DNA of 64,000 bases from Chionis minor. Its lineage: Eukaryota; Chordata; Aves; Charadriiformes; Chionididae. The stretch is taken from positions 415,550 through 479,549 of the forward strand of contig VZSF01005687.1 of the NCBI GenBank assembly GCA_013398295.1, read 5' to 3'. The position numbers were made by a program, and so were the translations under genes. The notes under the pieces were generated by a model that saw only the letters and a program-made list of their open reading frames with translations, ran no database searches and was not told where the DNA came from. Shown here piece by piece: positions 10,713 through 24,400 of this stretch; position 1 is the first letter of the stretch, and each line of letters starts with the position of its first letter.

Positions 10713-13700
10713 GGTTCAGGAATTTGATTTGCATTCCTGAAGAAACTTTTGAGACTTTTCATGACTTCCTACTAATTCCTACCTTTTTTAATCATCTATC
10801 ATTTTCTGCCTGTTCTGGGAGAAGGCAGAAGTTATGGTGGATTTAGTTTCCAAACTATGAAGTTGGCCTCTAAACCTACATTTATGCTGTGGAATAAAAC
10901 AGGGAAGTTGAGCACTGGATCACAACTGTTCTTGCTATTTAACTTTTTGTACTCATTGGCACAGCTTAGCCCTTCCCAGCTAGGGATTTACCTGCCAGAT
11001 AACAGGCAAATGCTTGGATATTCTTGCACAAGGTGGCTATTCCCAACAGGCCATTCCCAAAAGGCAGTGTAGATGTAGCCATCCTGTCCCTGCAGAGGAA
11101 GAGAATTTTCCATGGAGATGTGAGTTGGTCAATGGGACTTCTCTTCAGGGCTGAGCTTGCCCTGGTCTAATTTGTCTATTAGGATAGATACATTTTCACA
11201 CTCTGAGGATCATAGTGAAATGGCTGCTGACCTCAGAGCAGCCACCAGCCTTGACTGCAGGTGCAAAGTCATTTGCAGACGTAAACTTGTAGGATTTGGT
11301 AGGTAGAGTATCACTGATTGAGAACTAGTGGGCCATGGGGGAGCCCTTCCTCCAGAAATCTGTTTAAGTATACAGATTTTGTACCACTAGGCACTTTGTT
11401 CAACAGTTTAAGAGCTGCATAGAAGTTAAAGATGTCTGATAACATAGAAATAAACTAAAGTGATGGACATTTCTCCCTGCAAATGTTGCCAATTGAACAT
11501 AACAAATGCAACCATTTCTTAAATTTCTTTCAGTAGCTGGCTGCAGTGAGGGTGGACTATGCTAGAATCTTACCAGAGCGATCATTAATGAATCTGATCT
11601 CTACTTGCTTGCTTACAAGATCATAACTTTTCCAACTTTCTGTTCTTTGGGTGGCTTGTCAGACAGATAAATATTTGTAAAGAAATTTGCCAGATTCTTC
11701 CTTTTGGTCCAAGGAAGGTTCTCAAGGACCTTTGGAAAGGCACCAGCATGTCCGGCAGCCTTCAGTAGGGTAGTATCATCAGGTCCTTGTTTTATGTCCT
11801 GTACTGGAAAGGGCACTGAAAATATAAAGGATATTTGACAGTTTTACATGTTTTAACAAGTTGTTTATAGACTTGCCTTTGACAGGAATTATTTACTGGA
11901 ACCTGCGTGTTCCTGATATTTATAGGATTTGGATTAACTTGCAGCAGCTTGTGAGTTTCTTGATTTGCAGAATCAATAGGTGGAGGGTTATGCTGACTTT
12001 GCAGAGTTGGTGACCTTTGCAATGTCTTGCTACCATGTTTACCAGCAAGTTTTGCTTTGGATAGGTTACTGTTTGGTTCAGACTACTCTTTTTGGTGATC
12101 CACAGGAATTAAATGAAGCCTAACACAAGTCTTCAGAAGAAACAGGAGTCAAAATACAGTTTTTGGTGATATCCTTAAAATGTCTCAGCCTGCATTTTCC
12201 ACTTACCTAGTGATCAGAATGTGTAAACTGACAGAAAAGTCAGCTTTTGGTAATGGCTTTGTAGTAAACCATTGAATAGAGCCTTTAAGAACAGTCAGGC
12301 TGGGTGTAGAATGGAAAACTTTCTAGTCCCATGGGCTAGAAGTTGGACCAGGGGACAGTAGAAAACAGATCATGCATAAAGCAACACAAAACATAAAATA
12401 AAATTATAGCATACTTTCCAGGTGCTAACCTAAAATTTTACTTGGTTGGTGTCAAGATAACCAGGTATTGTTTTTCTGGAGAGGCCCTTAAACATACTTT
12501 TTCTTCAACATGGGTGATATTTCCATGTTTTGGGTACAATGGCGATTTTTCAAATCACTGATATTGTAGTAGGATGGTTTAATAAACTCACAGTGTTGTA
12601 TCCATTGATTCCACATGGAACATCTTGCAGGTGTTTCCCGCATGGAGGTCACAGGTTGTAAGTACAAATATACTTAATTTCATAAAAAGGATTACTTGGA
12701 CAGGTTTTCTGAGCTTGCAGTTTACTTGTGTAACTACTTTGTAGTGCAGGTGGCAGTTGGTGGTAGTAGAATGTGCTCATCCTAAAGTGACAGCCTTCTA
12801 TCCCGGTTAAGTTTCAGAAACACCAGGAAATTAATTTTTTCTGAAAACTGACACCTCACATTCGCAATTTCTTGCACTTTTTTTACTATCTCACCATATG
12901 GTCTGTATTCCACTTCAGGATTCATTGTGACAGATTTATTATCCTATCCCAGATGACAGACTCCAAGAATGTTCCATTATTATCAGTGACCTATGTTATA
13001 ACCATGTAGCTCAAAATCACTGGGCACACAAACCAACTTACGGATATTTCTAATAAGCATTATAACACTTCAATGCTGATGATGCCAGCTGAAAATTCAA
13101 AGCTGATAGGTTAAAAACTGAGATATAACTAAACAAACATGTGAAAAATAGAAAGGTAAGACTTACACACTGCTGTGTGAAGGTAGGGAAATAAATCTCT
13201 TGCTTCAGAAACCCATCCCAGTTTTTTTTTACATTCTTCTAGTGCACTCTGATACAGTGCAACATATCTACTTTTCCACTGCTTTTTGTGTTTGTATGTG
13301 GGATTTCACTTTTACTATATAAAAAATCATTTTACATGATAAATTTTCCTAAGAAAATAAAGTCTTACTTAAATAAGAAAAATCACCCACTTCAGTGTTG
13401 CCTGAACTGATGGCAGCAGGTTTGAACAAACCAATGTGGCAAATCCATATTCATGGGAATATACAACCTGAGAGGACCCAGCCATAAGTATCATATTAGT
13501 AAAGAGGCTGTGAAACTTCTTTTTTGCTTAATATGTGTCCAGTCTCTTATAAAAATTTATGTAATTCTTGATACTCTGAATTGTTTGAGGTATGATTTGG
13601 CTTGGCTTTCCCAGTTAAATATTCAATCTTTAGCAAATTAATTCTCATCCTAGTTCAGAGTTCTTACTGTACTGTCTTCTTTGCTTTATTGATTAATAAC

Positions 13701-14329
13701 TTTTTGCCTTAAAAACCTCAGAAGTAAATAAGATTTTCCTGCTATGCTGTCCAAGAGTAATCTGAGGATATCTGCCATAGTGTGCATCGTTGTCTCAGAG
13801 AAGTACCCTCTGTGTAGAGCTGGCATACTACTACTTGTTTGCAATTGCACGTTACCAGCTAGTTACTACAAACATTGAATGACAATGTCTTGTCATCTTT
13901 TATATGTCCAAAGACTATGAAATACCATAAACAATAAAAAACAGATTATTTTTTTCTATGTACTTGGTCATATTTTATCATATCAGTATGGAAAACCTCC
14001 ACATCCAGATTATATTTCCCTAAGACTGGAGGAAAAGTACTGCAGTAGCATCACACTCCATCTCTTGTCTTACAGTAAGTTTTGGTGCTTCCTCCTCAGT
14101 TATTTATTTTTTTCCATCCTTTAGCTCCTGAAAACCATCTACCATTGAAAAATCCCTGAGCCACCTAGCCATTCTGAAGTATGTCCAACAAGCAATATAC
14201 TATCTCAGAATATTTAAACTGTGAGCTGCTTTTAAATCTTGTGTGCTTTCCACCTTTATTACATTGATTGTTATGGATTATGAGTGTAGACAAAATTCAC
14301 GAGAGTGCCAAATATAGGATCCCAGGAAG
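10713..14329. other. Unassigned DNA with coding-like segments on the minus strand
   Basis: No repeat family was recognised. Between about 11,600 and 13,300 the minus strand shows several consecutive segments of 40-95 codons with coding-like composition, interrupted by stops and frame changes. One is at 12,840-12,920, one at 13,175-13,280 and one at 11,616-12,100. They may be remnants of an old gene or retrocopy, or coincidence. No family was recognised, so they are not annotated as a gene. The remainder shows nothing. Confidence 0.35.
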
Positions 14330-14680
14330 TGCAAGCCGGAAGGAACCTCATGAGGTCTGTAGTCCAGTTTCCAGCTCAAAGCAGAGATGGATGTGAGATC
14401 AGGTCAGGGCTTTAACCAGGCAGGTCTTGAAACCCCTCAAGAGATGGAGGGTTGCCAACCTTGCTTGGCAACCTGCTTCACAGCTTGACTGTCCACACAG
14501 TGAATTTTTTTTTCCTTATGCCCAGTCTGAGCAACTCCTGTTTCAGCTTGTCAGCATTATCTCTCATGCTCCAGTCATGCACTGCTGCAAAGGGTCTTGC
14601 TCCATCTTCCTGGTGATCTCCTTGTTCTTGTTGGAAGGATGCTATCAGGTCTACCTGAAGGGAAGAATCTTCTCCTAGGG
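14330..14680 (-). repeat. Old CR1 LINE fragment, reverse orientation
   Basis: Read on the plus strand, this follows the reverse complement of the CR1 3' half in order: AGGAACCTCATGAGGTC, CAGCTCAAAGCAGAGATGG, CAGGTCTTGAAACCCC, CAACCTTGCTTGGCAACC, then the TTTTTCCTTATGCCCAGTCT segment and a GGTGATCTCCTTG segment. It is a diverged 5'-truncated copy without an intact coding region. Confidence 0.8.
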
Positions 14681-15374
14681 CATATTTTCATCCCCCAACC
14701 ATGCTCTATGTTCGTGTTGTCAAAGCAAATCACATAGCAAAAAACTCTGCCATGAGGCAAATGAAATGCTTGCTGTTGGCCAGGACTGAAGAACTGAGTG
14801 AGAAGGATTTGCTGGTGTGTCAGCTCACCAGGAAGGAAAGGGCTAAATGACTAATGGATCTGAGGCAGACAGACTGTGAATTCTGATGTGGAGAAGGAAG
14901 AGACTTCTACAGAAAGGCATAGCTGTTTTGAGTATTTCTGAAAATGTCATAATCCTCATAACAGGTTTGAAGAAAGCAAGTGGGAAAGATCTTACGTTGC
15001 AGTGGACAATCTCTGCATATTTAATATTTTTTATTGTAATTGCTTTGCTGACTCTCATATCACTAACTGCCACACTTTGCAGGAATGCACCCATGATGAG
15101 CAGCAGGATATGACTGCATTTCTGTTGCCTTGGATCCTCATATGTTCTTAACTGTCTTTATAGGCCAGTGGGCACTGTTTGAGCCTTTGATATTGCCATA
15201 CGGTGTCCTGATTTTATATTTATGACCTCAGCTGACCTGTTTTTCCATGCATTGCCTCTTCAGTCTTTCTAAAATGGACCCTCACTTACCGTTGTCTCTC
15301 AGCTCCTGGCAGTCAGTATTGTAAAGGCATCCTGTATCAGAGGGTGGGCATAGACTATCACACTTAATATTTAC
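14681..15374. other. Unassigned DNA
   Basis: Nothing recognisable is seen between the two old CR1 fragments. Short open frames on both strands overlap each other and show no family motif. Confidence 0.5.
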
Positions 15375-15780
15375 CAATGGACCGATCCTTCATGAAAATT
15401 GTCTGCTCCTTTTTTGAAGGCATTTACAATTTTGGCCTTCGCGACATCCTGTGCTATTGAGTTCCATGGTTTAATTCTCTCCTTTATACAAGCATTTCCT
15501 TTTATTTATAAAATAATTTCTTTGCATGCTGCTTCCTCTTTGCCTGTAAAAATTTTAGTCATCATTTTTATTGATCTCTACCACAGCCTTTCTCAACTGT
15601 CTTTTCCCAGCTGAAGAATTGTAGTTTACATCATTTCTGTTCAGCTGATCTACAGTACTGATCATATTTTCTTTCTAGTTTTTCTAGTTCTGCTGAAACC
15701 TGTTCACAGAGGATGTGCTATTCAAGATGGTAGTCCAATGCAGACCTACAGAATGGTATAAGAATATTCTTTGTTATATC
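15375..15780 (-). repeat. Very old L3-like CR1 fragment, reverse orientation
   Basis: On the plus strand the order of landmarks is that of reverse-complemented L3/CR1-L3-type elements: TTGGCCTTCGCGACATCC, then GAGTTCCATGGTTTAA, then a CATGCTGCTTCC segment, then TTTTTATTGATCTCTACCAC. It is highly diverged and much older than the CR1 copies at 55-61 kb. It is the same family as 45,448-45,985 but in the opposite orientation. Confidence 0.65.
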
Positions 15781-18192
15781 TCTGTTTTTAAGAGTTGATG
15801 AAGAGTTCAGTTACACATCTTTCCTGATAAGAGCGCCTTAAAATTCTCATCATCTGAAGAACACACAGATCTATTTTTACCTTTGTGTTTCAAGTTTATT
15901 TCTGTGAAAACTGACTTGATTAATTCTATTATCTCTGCTCAAACGGACCTTTTTGTGCCTCTTCGAAAACTCACTTTCAGTTTGATAAGCCAAACTGCTA
16001 AGGCATGATGGATGATTCTGTGGGAATTGGTCAATCTATCCTATTATTTTTTTTTACATTTATTTTTATTTCAGTTATTCCAGCAAATCAGTATGGCAGG
16101 TTTTTCATAGGATTTTGTCTTTTGATTTTTTTCATGTTACCCAAAATGAATTTCAAACAACTTCAGTGCTTTTTTCATATTGCAAAACAAATCAGCTTTT
16201 TTGGTAGCTTTACTGTATTTTATTCCAGAAATGCCCAGAGCTACAGATATCTCTTAGAAAGCTGGCAAAACTAAAACTAAGATAAAGGTTCTTTTGCCTC
16301 AGTATGAAGGCCCTCTTAACTCTTAGCCATGCTGCTTCCAGGCAAATAAATCTTGCCTAGCAGCCCAGCCTGCAGTCATCTATGTTAGTTTTTAGATAGA
16401 TATGCCTCTCAGACACTGAAGCTTTACAATTGAACCTCCCCTACATGGTTTGCAAAGTATTACACTCTCAGGCATGGGGGATGTTTAAAGCAGAACTTTT
16501 AGTACTCTCAATGTCTAAAAATAAACCATCTGGACAACCACATCGCATCTAATCACACTCCGAGAGAGCAAACTCTCGAGGTGAGGGGGACTCTGGGGCA
16601 GGTAAAGAGGCCCTCAACCTCCTCACAAAAATACTAATCCATAAAGATAGACAATTTTGACCTTGTACTCATTCAAAACTGCTGCAGATGCTCTGTGGCT
16701 GTTTTAATTAATGGGTTTACTGGGTCTTATCATGTGAAATGACAAGCAGAATGTAATTTGTTGTGTCTAAAAACTGAAGGTAGTTTCACCTAATTTTTTT
16801 TTAGAAAGAGTAAATCTAGTTTAATCTAGTATTTTTTTAAAAATGTCAACTATAAATCATGTATTATTTTGAGGAGGTTTGGATACCATTTTCACAGTCA
16901 ATCAACTATATCTGAATTTGTTTTACCTAAATACTTGCAATCACTCAGCACAATATCCAGTGGGGAGCAGCAAGTATTATTAAAAATATCCAGTAAAACA
17001 AAAGTTCACTTTCCTTCAAGGACACAGCAAAAAGGACACTTACGCTGACACTTGACCCACTTGCACTTAACAAACAAAATTAAGTGTAAAACCACTCCAG
17101 ATAAAAATAGAGTTAAAAATAAATAAAAATAAGTATATACATATATAGGAAAAGGAAATTAATGAAACGCGTTTTTAAAATTTCTAGCATCATAAGGATA
17201 ACCAAAGGAAAAACACCAAGAGCTAAGGTCCACAGGTTTTAAACAAGTCCTCAATACGTTAAGAAAGCATACCCAGTGTTACAGTTTCTGGTTTATTTTT
17301 TCGTAGTGTAACTGACCTATAGAGAATTCTCAGGGGATGAAATAGATTCTGCTGCACTTGTTTCTTTTATAATCAGGAAAAGAAGCATCATTAAATGCCA
17401 TAACTCTGGCCTCAGACTGCTCAGAAGTTTGCTGCTCTAATTAAAAAGTGAATGTTCCCAATGTTTTGCCAAATAAAGCTCTTTTATAACAAATAACCTT
17501 TTGATGGGGAAACCACACTGTTTGGACACCAAAAAGTAATTTTAAGGCTTATCTTGAGTCTGTGCCATGGTAAATACAGGCTAGAGCTTCTTGCCTTTCC
17601 TCTCTTTACTGAGGAATCAAAACAGACGTATTTCAGCAAACAACTTGTACAAATATTCTACTGTAAATGTAACTACAGTTTGGAGTGACAAATTCTCCTC
17701 TAATGACATTTTTAGAAGGATTACACACACTTTTACTTTAGGGCAATGGTTCTATAGGATAAGATTATGGCACTTTTTCTATTATTAACATAAGTTTGCA
17801 CTGCTTTTGTTTAACTGCCACAGAAAAACTCCCTTTTGTCTGACTTTTTTTGGCCTTACTCTTACGTCTTTTTTTCTTACTTTTTTTTTTTTTAAGTTTG
17901 GGGCTATTCAAGACGAGTTGCATTTGAACTGAGGAGCTGAGAAAAGTCAGTAACTATAAGGTACTTTCAAGACACACAAAATTTAGATGTTGCTAGTCAT
18001 AGGTTCAGTCCCAGTCTTAGTAACACTAACCCAGCACTCTTTCAAGTAAATGCAGTGTCAGTCCATAAACAGAACTGTCTTTACTAGAAAACCCACAGGC
18101 AACACACTAAAGGTGAGAGAAGTCATAGCACCCTAACTTGCAAGCTTTAGCAAGATGCACCTATTGATAGACAACCTATGATAGAAACATTG
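15781..18192. other. Unassigned AT-rich DNA
   Basis: No gene, RNA or repeat family was recognised. The stretch contains poly-T and poly-A tracts (for example around 16,047, 16,798 and 17,880) and no convincing exon. Confidence 0.5.
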
Positions 18193-18690
18193 AATCATAG
18201 AATGGTTTGGGTTGGAAGGGATCTTTAAAGGTCATCTAGTCCAACCACCCCTGCAATGAGCAGGGACAGCTTCAACTAGATGAGGTTGCTCAGAGCCCCA
18301 TCCAACTGACCTTCAATGTTTCCAGGAACGGGGCATCCACCACCTCTCTGGGCAGCCTGTTCCAGTGTTTCATCACGCTTGTAAAAAAAATTCTTCATTT
18401 CTAGTTTGAATCTACCCTCTTTTAGTTTAAAGCTGTTACCCCTTGTTCTTTCGCAACAGGCCCTACTATCCTCATGTTTCTTATAAGCCTCCTTTAAAAA
18501 TTGAAAGGTTGCAAAACAGGTCTTTCTAGAGCCTTCTCCAGGCAAAACAACCCCAATGCTCTCAGCCTTTTATCATAGGAGAGGTATTCCACGCCTCTGA
18601 TAATTTTTGTGGCCCTTCTCTAGACCTACTCCAACGGGTCCATATCTTTCCAGATATCGGGCTTTCCGCCACAGTCACTTCCTGGCTTAA
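18193..18690 (-). repeat. CR1 LINE 3' part, reverse orientation
   Basis: The plus strand begins with the reverse-complemented CR1 tail ATCATAGAATGGTTTGGGTT, followed by GGAAGGGATCTTTAAAGGTC and CATCTAGTCCAACCACC. It then runs through the CR1 3' UTR and the end of the RT reading frame (CCACCTCTCTGGGCAGCC, TCTTTCGCAACAGGCC, GGCCCTTCTCTAGACC). The 5' end is truncated near 18,690. The tail is better preserved than in the copies at 7.7 and 10.7 kb, so this insertion is younger. The remnant reading frames on the minus strand are the C-terminal end of CR1 ORF2, broken by stops. Confidence 0.93.
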
Positions 18691-20971
18691 AAGCCCTGTG
18701 GTCTTTTTCATCAGCTTTGAAGTACCTGTTAAGGTATGGACAACCAAGTCTAAATCCATATGACTTAAGATGTAATGGTGTAGCCTCTCTTCTGAATATT
18801 TTTAGTTCATATCCTCAAATTCCTTGGTTTTATTGGGTTCAGTCCTGAATACGGAACTCCTGTTAGTAAATTAGCTGAATACAAAGTTTTCTTGACAAGA
18901 TGCTGATGGTCTCCTTGTGCTCACCAGAAACCAGGAACTGACATTACATTGTGAGAGACACTCATCAGCTTGCAGATTTTCCTCTTGAGTTAATAAAAGT
19001 GAAGGCAGCTAGGCCACTAATACAACAACATATCACCAAGATCAGTTAGGTTACCCCAAGTCTGGGGGTTGCCAGCAATCCAAAATGTTTATAACTTTCT
19101 GAGGGGCTTTTTCATATGTCAAGGTCTGTACATCTGTGATACTTGTAAACATGTAATGTTATGCCCAGAAGCTATTGAAAGCAATAAGCAACATCACAAG
19201 TGATGTTGATTTGTCCACCTGGTAGATACACAGTAAAAGGGAAGAGGTTGAGGTAGCAAATATTTTGATACCCACACATCTCCATATGCTATTGTATTTC
19301 ACAGGGCATATTAAACATTAAACTTCTGATGTCTTATTACCACGACAAGACAAGAATTGCAAACAACACAGAACTGCAAGTAATCCATTTTTATGACAAG
19401 TTTTCAGCGTGAATGAAGAATAGCAAACATAAGACATTCTCATTACTGTATTCTCATTGTTCTCCATAGATGTCACATCCGGGGCAATCTGTACGGCTAT
19501 TTTTTTAAAAGAATTATATTTCCTATTAGTATATGTTCTTGAGCAGACCAGTTATCTGTGCTGGCCACTTCCAAAAATAAATGTAAATTATCCTTGCTCA
19601 GACAGTTCGAGAAATGTATGTCAACAGTGAATAATAGTTACGAGTATTTATGAAACATCTAAATGCTTCAGAAAAATTAAAGCCATTCTGTAAATTCTGG
19701 TTATTCAGATTCTATTTTGATGTGTATGCAAATTACTATACAGCAAGGCTGTTATAATGCATGTTTTTTTAATGAATTGCAGAATATACATACGAGCCAT
19801 AATTAGAGCTCTTGGGAACAACATTACCTAAATCTAATTTGCTGACATGCCATCGTAAGGTCAAGTAACTCTTTAAAGAAGAGAACTCTAGTAACCTGAG
19901 ATCAGAGACTTCCAGATTTTTCTTCAGCTTTGTACCACTGCATATTCATGCACATGTTGATCAGAAAAGCTAACCCTTCTTGATAATAATTCACAAGGCT
20001 GTAAGCCCTGCTGTTACCATTGGCTGAAACCACTAAGCAATACATTACGAATTAATATGCATTTCTTATAGTATGACCCTGGTTTAATCTTTGTCTTTGT
20101 CCTTCACAGAAAAATAATTTTGAGGATTTCAGCAAGATAAAGAAAAAAAATTCTATAAACCTTTAGGTCTTCCTTGTGATTGCACTTCTTTACTGTCATA
20201 TCTCTATAAAATTATTCATAAAGCTCAGTTTATTTATCAATAACTTCCTCATTTCCTTTACCTGTTTATTTGAGTTTGTGTGTTACTCTTATAACAATAG
20301 AATACTGGCACCTGTCACCTCACAGATGGATGTTCTATACAGTGGCAATGTTTTGGCAGAACTGAATTTTCCTCTGTATTATGAGGTCTTTAACTTCAGA
20401 AAACGAAACAGTGAAATCTAATTTTTTTTTATTTCCTGTATTTTTTCCCTAACAAGTCTCTTGGTAAAGTCTGGTAAATTCTTGTTTGGAAAACATTAAG
20501 GAATCTAGGTCAAAAGTCCTAAAAAGCATATGGAATTTTCCATAAACAATACCACAGAGGTTTGTAGTTCAATTTAGGGGTTGAAAAGTGAGCTCTGAGG
20601 TATAGATTGCAATTATATAGATATACTGCATGTTAAAATACCAATCTCACAACTCATAATTATGTTGAAAATATGCTGAGGTGGCTAACATCTAAAAATA
20701 TGACAATAATAAAAGTTTACAATTTGGGATTAGGACTGATTCCAGACTATGACAGTGAAGAAAAATAATGGATTCTTATGTCTTACTATGGACTCATTCA
20801 GAGCAGAAGGTTTTTTTAGTCCTAATGTCACATAGCACAATGGGTTTATTCTGATTTATCTGGAATACACTAGGTAAATATTTGCCATTCACAGCTCTTT
20901 TGAATATGGCATTTGCGGATAGCTTTGAACATCAACCATCAACATGGTTTTCTTTTCAATAATTTTTATTT
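18691..20971. other. Unassigned DNA, possibly conserved noncoding in part
   Basis: No repeat family or gene was recognised. At 19,540-19,870 the sequence is rich in homeodomain/POU-like words, including a perfect ATGCAAAT octamer at 19,726-19,733, and lacks simple-sequence decay. That is compatible with conserved noncoding DNA but not proof of it. Confidence 0.4.
19189..19208. repeat. Perfect 9-bp inverted repeat with 2-base centre
   Basis: CAACATCAC, AA, GTGATGTTG: the two arms are exact reverse complements. The centre contains a TCAC/GTGA half-site pair of the kind bound by T-box factors as palindromes, though the spacing differs from the classic site. Confidence 0.6.
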
Positions 20972-21160
20972 ATTTTAGAAGCTCCAGGTGAAGCTAAATT
21001 ATCACTCTGCTTGGCACTCCACAGACAAATAGCAAAATAGACTCCCTTCCTCAAGGAACTTGCAATTTGAGTAGCAGAGATAGAGGAAAGAGGCCGAAAT
21101 AATCTAGCCTTATTTTACAGAAAGGGAAAGTATGACAGAAGTCTGTGACAGCAATAATTT
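20972..21160 (+). repeat. Ancient L2-like interspersed repeat, copy 1
   Basis: Landmarks in order are CTGCTTGGCACTCCACAGAC, AAATAGCAAAATAGACTCCC, TTCCTCAAGGAACTTGCAAT and then TTTTACAGAAAGGGAAAG. This is the layout of the old amniote L2/MIR-type 3' end (...gctaggcactgtacaaacac...agagcttacaatctaa...). It is highly eroded. The family name is inferred from memory of the pattern only. Confidence 0.5.
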
Positions 21161-21389
21161 TTTAATTTGGTGTTCACAAGTTAGATTCTGATCATGATGA
21201 AATACATTCCCATTTTTAAAACTGTAGAGAAACACTTGACTTACCTGAATTATAAAAACCATTTCAAATTAACAATGAGTTATTAGTTTATGTAATATTC
21301 TTAAAACTAGTGATATGAGGAACTCATATTTCCCTTACATTTATAACAGACTTGTTTCTTTGATTTTTTTTTTAAAGGAAGACTTTCTT

Positions 21390-21480
21390 AGAAAAGAAAG
21401 ATTATTAGAAAATTAGAGATATTATTATCAGAATATTAGAATATTATTAGAATATTATTAGAAAAGAAAATTAGAGATTT
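21390..21480. repeat. ATTATTAGAATATT-type tandem repeat
   Basis: Local expansion of ATTAGAATATT and GAAAAGAAA words. The block AGAAAAGAAA...AATTAGAGAT is repeated at both ends of the tract, so it is a small imperfect tandem duplication. Confidence 0.75.
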
Positions 21481-24400
21481 TTTTTTTCATTTTTTAAAGT
21501 TACAAAATAGCTGCTTTTTTCTGGCTTTATTATTTTGTGAACTCTCTCTTTGATAAAATCTTTCATCTTTGGAGATCTCTTCTAATTCCTGAAATACCAC
21601 TTGCTTGGACAACCTTCATTTTTATTTGTATGTTATAAAGAATGGAAAAAGTCTACTTAAGCAACTTTGAGAGAAATATTGTGAGAGGAACTAGTTTTGT
21701 GATATGCTGAGTTTTTGTAGACCAGTCCTCACTAAATATCTGAGAAAAAACGTGTATTTTACGCAAAATTTTGAGCTACATTTTTAATCATTAAATTTCT
21801 AAATGAAGTCTCCCTTACATTTCTTTTTTATCTTCATCTTTGTATTTGCCTCTGCCTTTTATGCATCCCACTTTCCTATAAATCATTTTCGCTACACTGG
21901 ATGCCCACCTCCTCTGCTTGGCAGGTAGTCTTGTGGCTCCCTGTCCTCATGCACAGAGTTCAAGTCATCCCAGTCATGCTTTCATCCCTCCTTCCTGTTA
22001 CTCCCCTTTTTTATGATTTGCGTTCTGTTGTTTAGCCCTTATTTAGCTCATATTATCGTCAGCTTGTGCTGCCTCCTACTAATCAGAGTTAATTTTTCCT
22101 TTTGGGAGTCATTCAGCCTCCTACAACATCAGGTCTCTTCTCAAAACTCCTTTTTGTCAGTCCTTTGTCCACTTTTAACCTGTTCTTATTGAATATAATT
22201 TTTTTTAAAAATAATGCTTTGCAAAGGATGCTCTTTTTAAGGTATCTTTCTCCACTCATTTGGTTTTCTGTGGTCTTTTCTTTCTGCTGTCTCCATTCAT
22301 TTTCTGCTGTCATTTCTCATTATTTCATCTGTCTAATTCAAGGCCTTATCTGGCTCCACATATATAAGATTCCCTTTGAAACTGATAATGCTTGCAAAAA
22401 TAAAATATTTCCATCCGGGAGCTCTTGCTTTTCTTTGTATAAACCCTGTCCCCTCTTTGAAGTGTTCAGGCACAAGACAGCACAGCTTTGGTTTTAAAGA
22501 TGTCTATGTAATTTGAGGACAGATGGATCAGAAGGTTGGCTGATCCAATCTGTGCATGACAGCCCAAATAATTTTACTGCTCACCCCCATTTTGGGTTCA
22601 TGAGTTGGATGTCAGAAGTCTTTGGGTAATCAGTTGTTTGGTGAACCAGAGAAACCAGCCAGTGTTCCCAGGGCACCAGTCACAGAGGACACTCTCAGGA
22701 TTTTCTGCATAATTTATTTTTGTTTCCAGGACAAAAAGGGATCTGCAGGGACTACTGTGGAGAAGCCTAGGTGACCAGTGCCGGGAGCAGGGGGAAGCAG
22801 CCCTTACAGTTTTGCATGCTTGCGCACTTTCTTTATAAACACTGACCGTGGGCACTTGCTGCCCTTTCCAGTTGTAACACTTCACAGGCTCCTTTTGCTC
22901 CATCTGCCCTCAAAGAATTCAGAAAATGGTTGGTCGTTAGCTTATCTGCAACCCCACTATCTGTGAAACAGTTATAACTCCGGGTAAAATTTCCAGTATA
23001 CCACTGTAATGTGGATGCTTTCTAGGCAGGTATTCAGCATGTTAATATAAGGAATTGTAATTAATGATAATTTCAGTTGATGTGTGATATCACTGGGAAC
23101 CAAAAAAAAGGTCTGCCGCACGTGTATGACTGCTCCAACCATGCAATCCTCCTATTCAATGATTTGGATAACATTGGATAAACTTAACGTCATAATCAGA
23201 TCTTGATTTTGAAATCTATTGGGAGCGTTTGCAAGTAGAGGTATATCTAAATAGAAAAAATCTGGATCTAAATAGAAAAAAGTGATCACAGCTTAGCAGT
23301 GTTTAGTAGACCATTCTGAATAATTTTCTCTCCAGACTTCTTCACATCTCAATCTCTAAATTCAGAGCAAACCCCAAAATATGCTTAGCCCCATAATTAT
23401 TTCGTTATGGGTCTAAGGACAACATGCTTGAATAGTTAAAAGCCTTGTGAAAAGCACACTAAAAAATGAATGGAAGATTTTTCATTGCCTTCAATAAGCT
23501 TCACATAAGTTCCAAGATCAGGCTCACCCTTCACATATTTGCGAGTGAGCCCAGGCTCATCTATTTGAGTGTTTTACTTAATACTCCACAGCATCTGGTA
23601 TAAAATGTCTGCCTTCCTCAACGTGCAGTAATATTTCTCAGGCTATGTTTAAAATCTATAATATATGTACACATACATACATATGTATGAAAGCTAAAAT
23701 ATATACAAATAGTTAACTGTATAAAAAATCCTCTCATGATGAAGGAAAAGTTTGTATGTGGATGGAAAGCGTTACCTGAAAACATATGTCTGGCCAAAGC
23801 TTTCCCTAAAAATACTTCTGACAGACTTGGCTTTATTAAATCAGTCATTGCAGAACTAGCTGAAATGTTGAGATGATAATGGTGGTTGGTAGCTGTTGGC
23901 TTTCTGTGATTATTATTATCTTCTGAAGCAATAATATGAAATATTTAGAAAGGTATTTTTAACATGCTGTTTTGCTGACTCAGTGATTTTTAAAAAGAAA
24001 AAGTAAAACTGTTATTTGTCTTGACAGTTCCCATGTCTTTATTCTTAAAGTATTATCTGATACTAATTTATGTGCAGGAGTTGTGTACAAATGAACATGC
24101 CAATGGGAGCTGTCACTAGCTGCCCACAAACAGTACAAAAGCTATTGCAACTGATATGAACGCTGACAAAATCCTTGGCTAAATAAAGCGGTGTTTGAGT
24201 TTTCCCCTGCTTTTCTATGGGCTGCATAACCTCTTCTAGCAAATGTTATCATACACACAGAAAGACTCCCAGCAAGTACCCCATGGCATGGATTCTCCAG
24301 CTGGCAGGGCAGGGTGGGCTTCACTGTGTGGCGGATTTCTGGCTGCCACGGAGGGGCAGAGGAAACCAGCAAAGTCTCACTCTCAAAAGGAAATTAAGAA

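Noticed and set aside
22102..22497. 131-codon plus-strand open frame
   Set aside because: Phenylalanine, leucine and serine bias reflects pyrimidine-rich DNA. No motif, splice context or counterpart was seen.
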